Assembly: GCA_021825365.1 (NCBI GenBank)
Contig: JAKAHR010000022.1
Coordinates: forward strand, 1-55,533
DNA: 55,533 bases
Reading direction: 5' to 3'
From: Nitrospirota bacterium
Lineage (GTDB): Bacteria; Nitrospirota; Thermodesulfovibrionia; Thermodesulfovibrionales; UBA6898
In this document: one piece after another, positions 24,087 to 34,026 of the stretch
How the letters are laid out: every line of letters begins with the position of its first letter
Position numbering within the stretch: position 1 is the stretch's first letter
Notes under the pieces: generated by a model
The model's input: the letters and a program-made list of their open reading frames with translations, nothing else
The model's database searches: none
What the model was told of the DNA's origin: nothing
Position numbers and translations under genes: made by a program

Positions 24087-25508
24087 CTATTTCCCGATAC
24101 AGAAGCTATTGAATATTTTACCCAAAATCTCTTCCGTAGTAACAGCACCCGTTATCTCGCCGATCCTGTCCAGCGCCTCCCTGAGTTCCAGGGAGAATAT
24201 CTCGAGGGGCTCGTCCCTGCTGATCACTCCAGCGGCCCTCCGCAGGCCGGACGCCGCCTGCTCAAGTGCGGTCTTGTGCCTGAGGTTCGTAACCACTACC
24301 CCCTCCCGCTCTTCCCTCCAGTCCCGGAGGTTCGCCTCATAGAGTGCCTCCTTCATCTCTTCAAGCCCCTGGCCGGTTGCTGCGGAGATGGAAAGACAGG
24401 GCTTGGCGTAAGGAGACAGTTCTCCCGATGAAATCCGGACAGGAAGGTCCGACTTATTCACCGCTATCAGGGCATTCTTCTCCCGTATCTTCTCAAGGAG
24501 TCCGGTATCAGCCGGCTGGAGGGGCATGCTTCCATCCACCACGGCGATCACGAAATCAGACTTCTCCATTGCATCGAGGCTTCTCCGGATGCCTTCCTTT
24601 TCGACGACCTCCTCGGAATGCCTGATGCCCGCGGTATCGACGATGATCACCGGCAGTCCCTTGATGCTGATCTGTTCCTCGATGATGTCCCGCGTGGTGC
24701 CGGGCAGCTCGGTGACGATCGCCCTGTCCTTCCGGAGCAGCCCGTTGAGCAGGGAAGACTTGCCCACATTCGGCCTGCCGACGATCGCGACCGAAAGGCC
24801 GTCTCTGAAGAAGCGGGCCTCATCAAAGGTCCTGCAGATCCTCCCCAGTTCTTCAATCGTCTTTTCGAGTCTGCCGGAGATCTCGCTCTTTGTCCTCGAC
24901 CCGATCTCCTCCTCCGGAAAATCGATGTGGGCCTCGGCAAAGGCGCACTCTTCGAGAAGCGACTCCTTGATCTGTGCGAGCCTCTCGGACAGCCCTCCTT
25001 TGAGCTGTTCCACGGCGATTCGCATTCCCTCCTCCGTGCGGGCGGAGATGAGGTCAAGCACCGCCTCCGCCTGTGCAAGGCTGATCCTCCCGTTGAGGAA
25101 GGCGCGCTTCGTGAACTCACCCGGCTCGGCAGGCCGCGCCCCTCCCGCCAGCATCAGGTCGAGGACCTTCCGCATGGCTACCATGCCGCCGTGGCAATTG
25201 ACCTCCACGACGTCTTCCCTCGTATAGGAACGGGGGCCGCGCATCACCGAAAGGATCGCCTCGTCGAGAATTCCACCCGCAGCATCGACGACGTGACCGT
25301 AGATAAGGGAGAAGGTCTTCGCAGCCTCGACCGTCTTTCCCCGGGGAAAGGAGGTGAATATCTTCGATGCTATCGCTATCGCACAGGGACCGGAAAGGCG
25401 GACAATGCCGATGCCGCCCTGGCCCACAGGGGTGGATATCGCCGCTATGGTGTCATCGGGAAAGTTCACGCTGAAGCAGCGACCATGGCCGGAGACAGGG
25501 CATTCCAT
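24087..25508 (-). CDS. mnmE: tRNA modification GTPase MnmE
   Basis: MnmE, with MnmG, installs the 5-carboxymethylaminomethyl group on wobble U34. The 473-residue protein has the N-terminal folate-binding domain (DTIAAISTPVGQGGIGIVRL) and a G domain with GRPNVGKSSLLNGLL, TTRD, DTAG and NKSD. The C-terminus ends in FNSFCIGK, the family's essential cysteine motif. The start is uncertain: ATG at 25508 or GTG at 25469, the latter closer to the usual family start; neither has a strong Shine-Dalgarno. MnmG is not in the window. Confidence 0.95.
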   Translation of the reverse strand: MECPVSGHGRCFSVNFPDDTIAAISTPVGQGGIGIVRLSGPCAIAIASKIFTSFPRGKTVEAAKTFSLIYGHVVDAAGGILDEAILSVMRGPRSYTREDVVEVNCHGGMVAMRKVLDLMLAGGARPAEPGEFTKRAFLNGRISLAQAEAVLDLISARTEEGMRIAVEQLKGGLSERLAQIKESLLEECAFAEAHIDFPEEEIGSRTKSEISGRLEKTIEELGRICRTFDEARFFRDGLSVAIVGRPNVGKSSLLNGLLRKDRAIVTELPGTTRDIIEEQISIKGLPVIIVDTAGIRHSEEVVEKEGIRRSLDAMEKSDFVIAVVDGSMPLQPADTGLLEKIREKNALIAVNKSDLPVRISSGELSPYAKPCLSISAATGQGLEEMKEALYEANLRDWREEREGVVVTNLRHKTALEQAASGLRRAAGVISRDEPLEIFSLELREALDRIGEITGAVTTEEILGKIFNSFCIGK

Positions 25509-25568
25509 TGCTGAAAAGGGAGATGATCCGTTGAATTGTCTGGACAGCGCACCGGTGTTTACACCCGC

Positions 25569-27134
25569 TTATGCAGGCTGTTGTTTGGCGAGTTTCTTGT
25601 TCGTAAAGTACTGCTGGATAATGCCGAGCACGTTGTTGACGAGCCAGTAGAGCACCAGGCCGGACGCGAAGTTCAGGAACATGAAGGTGAAGACGACCGG
25701 CATGAGCATCATCAGCTTCGCCTGTTTCGGGTCCATGGTGGACGGGGTCATCTTCTGCTGGATCACCATGGTTATCCCCATCAGATAGGGGAGCGGACCG
25801 CCGAGCGAAAACCCGGCCAGATGGCCGAAAAGGGCATCAGGGGCCGAGAGGTCGGTGATCCAGAGCAGCCACGGCGCTCCCCTGAGCTCGATCGAAATCA
25901 AAAGCACCTTGTAGAGTGCAAAGAAGACGGGTATCTGCAGGAGCATCGGGAAGCAGCCGCTCATCGGGTTCACCTTGTACTTCTTATAGAGCTCCATCAT
26001 CTCGGCCTGCATCTTCTGCGGGTCCTTCTTGTACTTCTCCTTGATCTCGGCCATCTTCGGCTGGATGTCCTGCATCTTTTTCATCGACTTCTGCCCCATG
26101 TTGAGGATCGGGATGAAGGGTATCCGCACGACGATGGTGAGCAGGATGATCGCCCATCCGTAGTTGCCGATGTATTTATGGAAGAATTTGAGGGCCCAAA
26201 AGAGGGGCCTCGCGATGATCGAGAAGAAACCGAAATCAACGATATGCTCAAGACCCAGATTGAGAGCGGCAAGCCTGTCGTGTTCCTTCGGGCCTGCATA
26301 CACTGTAAACCGGTTGACGCCCGGCTTGGCCTTAAAGGCGATGACCGGCGAGTTCTTGAGGGTCCAGGCGCGCGCCTCCTCCACCTGGGTTGCGGGAACA
26401 AGGGCAGCGCAAAAATATTTGTCCTCCTGCGCGATCCATCTCAGATTGTCCTTATAGGTATTGATCTCCTTAAGCTTCTTCTCCTTGACCTCGATGAGGT
26501 CAGTGCCCTTCAGAAGGACGGGGCCGAGATGCGTATAGCTGTCTTCCTTTTCGAATATCCCGAAGTCAGACCCTATGGTTATCCAGTATTCGGAAAGCCC
26601 GGAGACCTCGTCCGTCAGATCGACCTTGTAGGTGTCGTAATAGAAGGTGTATGTCCTGCGGACCGACTTGCCGTCCTTTGCATATTCAAAGACAACGGAC
26701 GCTGATTTCTTCCTGTCATCGAGCCTGACATCTCCCCCGGTGACCGAGAAGTTGGCGGCCGAGAGATCGAGTTCGCTGTTGTCCCCCATGCCCAGGGCAG
26801 GGACAGCGCCCTGCTTGCTCAGCAGAAGCACGTCCTTTTTGATCCTGTCCTTGAAGGATTTTATCTCCCAGTACTTGACCGTCCCCCCCCTGGAGGTGAA
26901 CACAGCCTTGTAGAGATTGTTTTCAACCCTGATCTCCTTTTCCTCGGCAGCAGGGGTCTCAGGTACAACCGCTGCCGGGGCTGCAGGCTTGGCCTGTTCG
27001 GTCTTTGCCTCTTTCGGGGCCTCCGTCGCAACAGGGGCCTGCGGTGCCGGCGGAGGAGGTGCCGGTGTGAAATACTGGAAGCCTATGATGACCAGGATTG
27101 AAAGTACGACTGCGATGAGAACATTTTTTTCCAT
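25569..27134 (-). CDS. yidC: Membrane protein insertase YidC
   Basis: The 521-residue insertase has an N-terminal membrane anchor (VLIAVVLSILVIIGFQYF), a Pro/Ala-rich linker, a periplasmic beta-supersandwich (about 70-320) and the conserved 5-helix Oxa1 core. The core contains GWAIILLTIVVRIPFIPI, the cytoplasmic hairpin PKMAEIKEKYKKDPQKMQAE, and NPMSGCFPMLLQIPVFFALY. The large periplasmic domain marks the Gram-negative-type form. It follows yidD in the classical rpmH-rnpA-yidD-yidC order, three bases after its stop. Confidence 0.96.
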   Translation of the reverse strand: MEKNVLIAVVLSILVIIGFQYFTPAPPPPAPQAPVATEAPKEAKTEQAKPAAPAAVVPETPAAEEKEIRVENNLYKAVFTSRGGTVKYWEIKSFKDRIKKDVLLLSKQGAVPALGMGDNSELDLSAANFSVTGGDVRLDDRKKSASVVFEYAKDGKSVRRTYTFYYDTYKVDLTDEVSGLSEYWITIGSDFGIFEKEDSYTHLGPVLLKGTDLIEVKEKKLKEINTYKDNLRWIAQEDKYFCAALVPATQVEEARAWTLKNSPVIAFKAKPGVNRFTVYAGPKEHDRLAALNLGLEHIVDFGFFSIIARPLFWALKFFHKYIGNYGWAIILLTIVVRIPFIPILNMGQKSMKKMQDIQPKMAEIKEKYKKDPQKMQAEMMELYKKYKVNPMSGCFPMLLQIPVFFALYKVLLISIELRGAPWLLWITDLSAPDALFGHLAGFSLGGPLPYLMGITMVIQQKMTPSTMDPKQAKLMMLMPVVFTFMFLNFASGLVLYWLVNNVLGIIQQYFTNKKLAKQQPA

Positions 27135-27137
27135 GGG

Positions 27138-27347
27138 CTATTGTACCGGGTCAAATCCGCCCGGATGAAAGGGGTTGCACCGGGCTATTCTGCGGATGGT
27201 GAGATACATTCCCTTAAGGGAACCGTAGCGGGTGATCGCCTCGATCGAATACTCGGAACAGGACGGGTAGAACCTGCATCCGCCGGAGAGCAGCGGCGAG
27301 ATCAGGAATTTATAGAGTTTTATCAGCGCTATCAGTACGTTTTTCAT
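27138..27347 (-). CDS. yidD: Membrane protein insertion efficiency factor YidD
   Basis: The 69-residue YidD shows [24 protein letters not shown] with the conserved cysteines, then [13 protein letters not shown]. It assists YidC-dependent insertion. Its start overlaps the end of rnpA by 38 bases, as commonly seen at this locus. Confidence 0.94.
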   Translation of the reverse strand: MKNVLIALIKLYKFLISPLLSGGCRFYPSCSEYSIEAITRYGSLKGMYLTIRRIARCNPFHPGGFDPVQ

Positions 27348-27663
27348 GAGCCATCCGGGATAACCCCCGGGAGATCGCCCGTTCCAGGTCCTGAAACAGG
27401 GCGGTTACTGCCGCCGGCCGCGCCACGATCACCATGTCGCACGCCACCGGTGTCGCCTGAAACAGCGTGCGGATGACCGCCCGAAGCCGCCGTTTCACCC
27501 GGTTTCTCGTTACCGCGGTTCCGACTTTCTTTCCGACCGAAAGACCGAGCCTGCTGTAGGAAAGTCCGTTGGGTCGCGCGTAGATTACAAGATAGTGAGA
27601 AGAGGACCTGCTGCCGTTGTCGAAAACGTCCTTGAAATCCCTCTTTAACGTGAGAGAGACCAA
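27310..27663 (-). CDS. rnpA: Ribonuclease P protein component
   Basis: The 117-residue protein subunit of RNase P aids 5' processing of tRNAs. The conserved RNA-binding motif is present as [19 protein letters not shown], with the N-terminal [12 protein letters not shown] and [12 protein letters not shown]. It starts 14 bases after rpmH and overlaps yidD. The RNase P RNA gene is not in the window. Confidence 0.93.
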   Translation of the reverse strand: MVSLTLKRDFKDVFDNGSRSSSHYLVIYARPNGLSYSRLGLSVGKKVGTAVTRNRVKRRLRAVIRTLFQATPVACDMVIVARPAAVTALFQDLERAISRGLSRMAHEKRTDSADKTL

Positions 27664-27677
27664 GCCCTTTCCAGGCT

Positions 27678-27818
27678 CTAGACCGCCAGCCGTTTCCGTC
27701 CCTTCTTCCTTCTCCTCTTGATAACCGAGCGGCCTCCAGCGGAACTCATCCGCGTCAGAAACCCGTGAGTCTTCTTCTTTTTAATCTTGTGTGGATGGAA
27801 TGTTGTATAAGTTCCCAT
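27678..27818 (-). CDS. rpmH: Ribosomal protein bL34
   Basis: The 46-codon gene encodes a product opening [20 protein letters not shown], then [17 protein letters not shown] and KKGRKRL. This fits bL34, with a slightly altered N-terminus. An AGGT lies seven bases before the ATG. It is the first gene of the rpmH-rnpA-yidD-yidC-mnmE operon and directly follows the promoter at 27838-27867. It is too short for length-filtered gene calls. Confidence 0.95.
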   Translation of the reverse strand: MGTYTTFHPHKIKKKKTHGFLTRMSSAGGRSVIKRRRKKGRKRLAV

Positions 27819-27837
27819 AGCTTTTACCTGAGCAAGA

Positions 27838-27867
27838 ATTATACCCTCTGATTTCCGGCTGTGTCAA
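27838..27867 (-). promoter_or_regulatory. Strong promoter of the rpmH operon
   Basis: Perfect consensus boxes are present on the minus strand: TTGACA (27862-27867) and TATAAT (27838-27843), 18 bp apart. The expected start is about 13 bases before the rpmH ATG, leaving room for AGGT as ribosome binding site. This is the best sigma-70-type promoter in the window. Confidence 0.85.
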
Positions 27868-27927
27868 GCGGGACAGCGGGATGCACGGCAGCAGGCATGG
27901 GGGCAGTGCCGTTGCACGGCCTGCTCG

Positions 27928-28350
27928 TCACATGCTGTGCACCAGGTAGATGATCAGAAACAGGCCGATAACGAGTATCGTAAGCGCGAGGAGCGCATCG
28001 AGGATGGCCGAGGGCCGGTAGGTGTCCTCGTCGATCTGCCTTTCCACCTTCTTGTAGCGGATGTAGGCGAGGATCGCCATGAGGACGCCGACCCCCACAA
28101 GGAGAATGCCGAGGATCGCCGAGTACCCGGATGAAGGAGAACTGATGTGAGTCGGAGGTATCTTGCCGCCCGGAATCTCGTACCGCTTGAGGAAATAGGA
28201 CATCTGCTTGACGAAGAGCCCGAACTTCTCGACAACGAACCCGAAGGCCATGACGCCGATGCTCGTCCTGATCCAGGCGAGGAAGGTCCTCTCGTTCGCC
28301 ATATGCACGCGGCGGTTGCGGATCTTTTTTACCTCTACGGGGTCATGCAT
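27928..28350 (-). CDS. DUF202 family membrane protein
   Basis: The 140-residue protein has the DUF202 start (RRVHMANERTFLAWIRTSIG) and three hydrophobic helices (VMAFGFVVEKFGLF; SAILGILLVGVGVLMAILAY; AILDALLALTILVIGLFLII). The ATG at 28350 follows GGAGGAGG closely; the frame's upstream part is not similar. Its function is unknown, although family members are linked to membrane stress. Confidence 0.83.
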   Translation of the reverse strand: MHDPVEVKKIRNRRVHMANERTFLAWIRTSIGVMAFGFVVEKFGLFVKQMSYFLKRYEIPGGKIPPTHISSPSSGYSAILGILLVGVGVLMAILAYIRYKKVERQIDEDTYRPSAILDALLALTILVIGLFLIIYLVHSM

Positions 28351-28598
28351 ATGTCCTCCTCCACGCATTGTAACATCACTCACCCTCAGAATAAACCTTG
28401 TGGTTGCATACATATCGAGATAAGAGGGCGGGTGCGTCAGAAAAAGATCCATACCCTGCGCGGTCCTGCGCGTAGATGCGGGCTGTCTTCACCTATGAGG
28501 ATTACACCGGCAGGTATGTCCGCGGTATCCGTGATCAGAAATAATGCTCCGCCGTACGGGGGCCATTTGTGCATGGCCGCCCTCTTCGATTTGCGCCG

Positions 28599-29435
28599 TT
28601 ACGATGAAAACAGCGGCCTGGTGCGGCCGGGGGTGATGCCTTCGCGCTCAGCCCTTTTGAAGAGCTCCTCAACCGCCGCAATCCCTTCATCGCCGATATC
28701 AAGAGAAAAGTCGTTTACATAAAGAGCGATATGCTGGTTAATGACATCGTCCTGCAGCTCCCGGGCATGCTGCTTGATGTAGGCGACCGGTTCCTGCGGG
28801 TGTGCACGGGAGTATTCGATGCTCTTGCGCACGAGGTCTTCCACCCGCCTGACCGTCCTTTCGCCCAGTTCCCTCTTTGCCAGAATCCCGCCCAGAGGGA
28901 TCGGCAGCCCGGTCGCCTGCTCCCACCATTCGCCCAGATCAAGGACCTTCTTCAATCCCTCCTTCTGATAGGTGAACCTGCTCTCATGGATGATCAGGCC
29001 CGCATCCGCCTCTCCGGCCTTTACGGCATCGACGATCCGGTCAAAGGGCATCACGGCGATGGTGTTGCCGAGACTGTTGTCGCATATCCGCAGCAGGAGA
29101 AAGGCGGTGGTAAGGACTCCGGGGATGGCGATCGTCTTTCCCCTGAGGTCTTTCATCTGAAGCTCTTCCCTCGCTATGACAAGCGGACCACAGCCCTTGC
29201 CGAGCGCCCCGCCTGATCTGAGCAGGCAGTACCTGTCCGTGAGATGGCCGAGGGCATGGTAGGAGACCTTGGTTATGTCCAGTTCAGAACGCCGGGCCAT
29301 CTGGTTGAGGGTCTCAACATCTTCGAGCACCTCCCGGAACGAAAGATCTCCCAAGGAGATCCGCCCATGGACAAGCCCATAGAAGATATACGTATCATTG
29401 GGACAGGGAGAATAACCGAGGGAAAGGCTTCGCAT
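28599..29435 (-). CDS. mqnD: 1,4-dihydroxy-6-naphthoate synthase (MqnD)
   Basis: MqnD converts cyclic de-hypoxanthine futalosine to 1,4-dihydroxy-6-naphthoate in the futalosine route to menaquinone. The 278-residue protein has the family opening LSLGYSPCPNDTYIFYGLVH, then DITKVSYHALGHL, LRSGGALGKGCGPL and the periplasmic-binding-protein-like fold (AGLIIHESRFTY, GLPIPLGGILAKR). Its neighbour mqnB acts earlier in the same pathway; mqnA and mqnC are not in the window. Confidence 0.92.
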   Translation of the reverse strand: MRSLSLGYSPCPNDTYIFYGLVHGRISLGDLSFREVLEDVETLNQMARRSELDITKVSYHALGHLTDRYCLLRSGGALGKGCGPLVIAREELQMKDLRGKTIAIPGVLTTAFLLLRICDNSLGNTIAVMPFDRIVDAVKAGEADAGLIIHESRFTYQKEGLKKVLDLGEWWEQATGLPIPLGGILAKRELGERTVRRVEDLVRKSIEYSRAHPQEPVAYIKQHARELQDDVINQHIALYVNDFSLDIGDEGIAAVEELFKRAEREGITPGRTRPLFSS

Positions 29436-29545
29436 TTATCCGGCTAGCTGTGCAAATGCATCGTTCAGTTCCCTGATCCCGGACCTGCGTTTGCAGGCAA
29501 TACCATCCACTGCTCCACGGTACCGTCCTCCGGCCTCATCATCTA

Positions 29546-30283
29546 TTATTCATCTTTCCGGCCCGCCCCGGCAAGAAAGGCGATGACCGCCTCGCAGGAG
29601 GCCTTTGAGGCCAGGGGGATATCCCACCGGGATTTGTCCCGGTCCTCCACCATATTGCTGATCCCCCGTATCTCCACGCAGGAGACCCCGTACATGCTGC
29701 ATACCTGGGCGACGGCAGCCCCTTCCATGTTCTCGCAGATCGCCCCGAGTCTATCGCGGAGCTGCGCCGCCTTCTTCTTTGTGCCGGTGCAGGTCGAGAC
29801 AGTCGCAAAGGTGCCAGATGCCGCCCGGCCGACTGTCAGCGCCGCCCTGAGCGCCCTTCTGCACAGCATCCTGTCAAGGGGGAACTCGTTGAAGTACCTC
29901 CTGCCGCGGACCCTCAGCAGGGGGATGCCTATCATCTCCAGAGGTTGAAACCCCTTTGTCGTCTCGACCCCTTCGTCAGCGTAGACCTCTTTAGCGGCAA
30001 CGGCGATATCTCCGACAGCGAGTCCTGCCCCCTGATATGCCCCGCCAATGCCGAAACTGACCACAACGTCAGCGGAAAAATCGCGGACGAGAAGTCCTGC
30101 GGCGTGGCCTGCGTTCGCCTTTGCCATCCCTGATATGATATAGACAAAATCAGTCCCCCCGATACGTCCGGCGTAGCAGGCGGGCCCCGGGTCTGCCCTT
30201 CGAATGAGGCCGAGGCCCTTCAGCAGCGGAGACCCCTCAGACACCACCGCTGAGATGAGGCCGACTGTCCTGCGCCTTGTCAA
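29546..30283 (-). CDS. mqnB: Futalosine hydrolase (MqnB)
   Basis: MqnB removes hypoxanthine from futalosine. The 245-residue protein has the nucleoside phosphorylase-like fold, with VVVSFGIGGAYQGAGLAVGD in the middle and ENMEGAAVAQVCSMYGVSC plus VRGISNMVEDRD at the active site. The start is TTG at 30283 behind AGGA. The TTG lies in a perfect 7-bp inverted repeat (30272-30288), which could hinder initiation. Confidence 0.88.
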   Translation of the reverse strand: MTRRRTVGLISAVVSEGSPLLKGLGLIRRADPGPACYAGRIGGTDFVYIISGMAKANAGHAAGLLVRDFSADVVVSFGIGGAYQGAGLAVGDIAVAAKEVYADEGVETTKGFQPLEMIGIPLLRVRGRRYFNEFPLDRMLCRRALRAALTVGRAASGTFATVSTCTGTKKKAAQLRDRLGAICENMEGAAVAQVCSMYGVSCVEIRGISNMVEDRDKSRWDIPLASKASCEAVIAFLAGAGRKDE

Positions 30284-30288
30284 GGCGC
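30272..30288 (-). promoter_or_regulatory. Inverted repeat enclosing the mqnB start codon
   Basis: GCGCCTT and AAGGCGC pair perfectly around a three-base loop. The TTG start codon is in this stem-loop, and the AGGA ribosome site lies just upstream. A translational control is possible but not shown. Confidence 0.4.
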
Positions 30289-30382
30289 GGTCCTTTTATT
30301 CTGCTTTGTTTTCAACAGGTTTATTATAGCATCCCCCTTGAAAAAAGATGGTATTCTGTGATAAGCTGTTACCTCGTCAAAC

Positions 30383-30400
30383 CGCCCGCATGCGCGGGCG
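30383..30400 (+). promoter_or_regulatory. Leader hairpin upstream of rpsB
   Basis: CGCCCGC and GCGGGCG form a perfect 7-bp stem with an ATGC loop, about 90 bases before the rpsB ATG. It is followed by an A/T stretch but no terminal T-run, so it is more like a leader structure than a terminator. The ribosomal protein S2 gene is often autoregulated through its leader. Confidence 0.4.
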
Positions 30401-30490
30401 ATAAAATTCACACGCCAGCTACAGTCCCGCATCTGGTCCCCTCAGGGGTTTTGCAGGACAGGCGGAGGAAAAAACCACAGGAGGATCTCA

Positions 30491-31255
30491 ATGGTAGTCT
30501 CTATGAAGGAACTGCTCGAGGCCGGAGTGCACTTCGGCCACCAGGTAAAGCGCTGGAATCCCAAGATGAAGAAGTACATCTTCGGCGAGCGTAACGGCAT
30601 CTACATCATCGACCTGCAGAAGACCCTGAAAGGGCTTGAAGAGGCGTACAACTTCGTCAGAAACATGGCAGCTTCAGGTTCGACCATGCTCTTTGTCGGA
30701 ACAAAGAAACAGGCCCAGGATGCGGTCATGGAAGAGGCTAACCGGTCAGGGTCCCACTTTGTGAACCAGCGCTGGCTGGGAGGCATGCTCACCAATTTCA
30801 TCACCGTCAAGAAGAGCATCGAGCGGCTCAAGAAGATCGAGACGATGAAGGAGGACGGCACCATGTCGCTTCTTCCCAAGCGTGAGGCTGCCGCACTCGA
30901 GAAGGAACGAGTCAAGCTTGACAGAAACCTGTCGGGCATCAAGGACCTGAAGGGCCTGCCCGGTGCCATTTTCATTATCGATCCCAAGAAGGAGCGTATC
31001 GCGATCGCGGAGGCCCGGAAGCTCTCGATCCCTGTCGTGGCGGTCGTTGACACGAACTGTGACCCGGATGAGGTGGACTATGTCATCCCGGGCAACGACG
31101 ACGCCATCAGGGCGATAAAGCTGATCACCTCGAAGATGGCCAATGCGGTCTCTGAGGGGAAGGCGATCATCTCAAAAGAGGCGGAGCAGGCGGCGGAACA
31201 GGCGAAGATCGAGGAGAAGACGCAGGCAGAGACCGCTCAGGAGGTGGCTGAATGA
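30491..31255 (+). CDS. rpsB: Ribosomal protein uS2
   Basis: The 254-residue S2 shows [45 protein letters not shown] and [23 protein letters not shown] lies before the ATG at 30491, and the C-terminus has a variable Glu/Ala-rich tail. The operon continues into tsf with an ATGA overlap. Confidence 0.97.
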   Translation: MVVSMKELLEAGVHFGHQVKRWNPKMKKYIFGERNGIYIIDLQKTLKGLEEAYNFVRNMAASGSTMLFVGTKKQAQDAVMEEANRSGSHFVNQRWLGGMLTNFITVKKSIERLKKIETMKEDGTMSLLPKREAAALEKERVKLDRNLSGIKDLKGLPGAIFIIDPKKERIAIAEARKLSIPVVAVVDTNCDPDEVDYVIPGNDDAIRAIKLITSKMANAVSEGKAIISKEAEQAAEQAKIEEKTQAETAQEVAE

Positions 31256-31866
31256 GCGCCATAACGGCTGATTCCGTAAAAAACCTCCGGGAAAAGACCG
31301 GGGCCGGGATGATGGAATGCAAAAAGGCCCTTGCCGAAAGCGGGGGCGACTTCGAAAAGGCGGTCGATGTCCTCAGACAAAAGGGGCTCGCCACGGCGGC
31401 GAGGAAGGCGGGCAGGACCGCCTCCCAGGGCCTGATCGGCTCATACATCCATATGGACAAGATCGGGGTCCTGGTCGAGATCAACTGCGAGACGGATTTT
31501 GTGGCGAGGACGGATGATTATAAGGAACTGGTAAAAGACGTGGCGATGCATATCGCTGCCGCATCTCCCCAGTACCTCACGCGGGAGGACATTCCCCAGG
31601 ATGTCCTCGACCGCGAGAAGGAGATCTACCGGGGCCAGGTGACCGGCAAGCCGGCGCAGGTCGTCGAAAAGATCGTCGAGGGCAAGCTGGAGAAGTTCTA
31701 TACCGACACCTGCCTCCTCGACCAGTTGTTCGTCAAGGACCCTGACAAGAAGATCAAGGATGTCCTCACGGAGAAGGTCGCCAAGCTCGGCGAAAATATC
31801 GTTATCAGGCGTTTCGTCCGTTTCCAGCTGGGTGAGAACCAGCCTGCTGAGCCGAAGAGCTGTTAG
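31252..31866 (+). CDS. tsf: Elongation factor Ts
   Basis: The 204-residue EF-Ts recharges EF-Tu with GTP. It shows the N-terminal UBA-like [20 protein letters not shown] and the core [18 protein letters not shown]. It has one core subdomain, thus the short form. It overlaps rpsB by four bases and precedes pyrH by six. Confidence 0.97.
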   Translation: MSAITADSVKNLREKTGAGMMECKKALAESGGDFEKAVDVLRQKGLATAARKAGRTASQGLIGSYIHMDKIGVLVEINCETDFVARTDDYKELVKDVAMHIAAASPQYLTREDIPQDVLDREKEIYRGQVTGKPAQVVEKIVEGKLEKFYTDTCLLDQLFVKDPDKKIKDVLTEKVAKLGENIVIRRFVRFQLGENQPAEPKSC

Positions 31867-33151
<1,285 letters not shown>

Positions 33152-33153
33152 CG

Positions 33154-33291
33154 ATGAACAATAACTTCGTACTCAAGGTTGAAGACGCCAAGCTGCCGGA
33201 CATCCAGAAGGCGCTCCAGCAGGCGGGCATCAAGGTCCGAAGCATCATCGAGGTTTTCAAGGAAGAAATAAAGAAGGAAGAAGCCGCGTAA
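33154..33291 (+). CDS. 45-residue protein between frr and the DksA-like gene
   Basis: The ATG at 33154 follows GGAGG (33142-33146) and is three bases after the frr stop. Its 45-residue product (MNNNFVLKVEDAKLPDIQKA onward, ending IKKEEAA) is mixed charged/hydrophobic and looks folded. Its stop overlaps the next start as TAATG. Position, spacing and ribosome site support a real gene. No homologue was recognised. Confidence 0.65.
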   Translation: MNNNFVLKVEDAKLPDIQKALQQAGIKVRSIIEVFKEEIKKEEAA

Positions 33292-33944
33292 TGGCCCTGC
33301 GGAAGCCGACACCCCGGAAGAAGGCTGCCCCTTCCGCAAGAAAGACCCAGGCCAGGAAGACGGCTGCGAAGAAGACCGTCCCGAAGAAGACCGTCCCGAA
33401 GAAGGCGAACAGGCCGCCTGCCGGGAAGACCCCGAAAAAGGCTGCCGCCGCCAGGCCCGTCGTCCGGAAAAAGCCGGCTGTGAAGAAGATTACCCCGAAG
33501 AAGACGGCATCGATTCGTAAAGTCATATCACCAAGGAAAGTTGAAGGGACTGTGGAGAAGAAGACGGTAAGGTTACGTGAAATCAGGAAGGCGCTCCTGA
33601 AAAAGAAAGAATTAATCGTAAAGGAAGCGAAGCAGGAAATAGCCAAATACGTCAGCGGCGAGAACCGACAGCTCATGGATACCGCTATCGACGAGGGCGA
33701 CTGGGCCGTTGTGGACATATCCGAGGACATCAACCTCAGGCGGCTCGACGCCCACCGCAAGACGATGCGGGACATCGACGAGGTTGTACGTAAGATCGAC
33801 GAGGGCACCTATGGCATCTGCGAGGAATGCGGGGAGGAGATCAGCGAACAGAGGCTGAAGGTGATCCCTACCGCAAGCCTGTGTATCACCTGCCAGGAAA
33901 ACAAGGAACAGCTCGATGCGATCTCAAAAGAAGAGGTAATGTAG
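33291..33944 (+). CDS. DksA/TraR-type zinc-finger protein with Lys-rich N-terminal tail
   Basis: The 217-residue product joins a 90-residue Lys/Ala/Pro-rich tail (KKTVPKKTVPKKANRPPAGK and similar) to a DksA/TraR C4 zinc-finger domain with GICEECGEEI and LCITCQ. The coiled-coil part (REIRKALLKKKELI to VVDISEDINL) is present. DksA-like proteins bind RNA polymerase; the tail resembles histone H1 or AlgP and should bind nucleic acid. It is the last gene of the rpsB operon, before a terminator. Confidence 0.8.
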   Translation: MALRKPTPRKKAAPSARKTQARKTAAKKTVPKKTVPKKANRPPAGKTPKKAAAARPVVRKKPAVKKITPKKTASIRKVISPRKVEGTVEKKTVRLREIRKALLKKKELIVKEAKQEIAKYVSGENRQLMDTAIDEGDWAVVDISEDINLRRLDAHRKTMRDIDEVVRKIDEGTYGICEECGEEISEQRLKVIPTASLCITCQENKEQLDAISKEEVM

Positions 33945-33974
33945 CTCTGTCCGTCAAATAGCCGTGCATGCGAG

Positions 33975-34003
33975 AACCCTGATCGTCCGGATCAGGGTTT
34001 TTT
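33975..34003 (+). terminator. Intrinsic terminator of the rpsB operon
   Basis: AACCCTGATC (33975-33984) pairs with GATCAGGGTT (33990-33999) around a five-base loop, followed by a T-run to 34003. It lies 30 bases after the DksA-like stop. Confidence 0.9.
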
Positions 34004-34026
34004 GCGAAAGGCGGGCTGCTCAGGCC

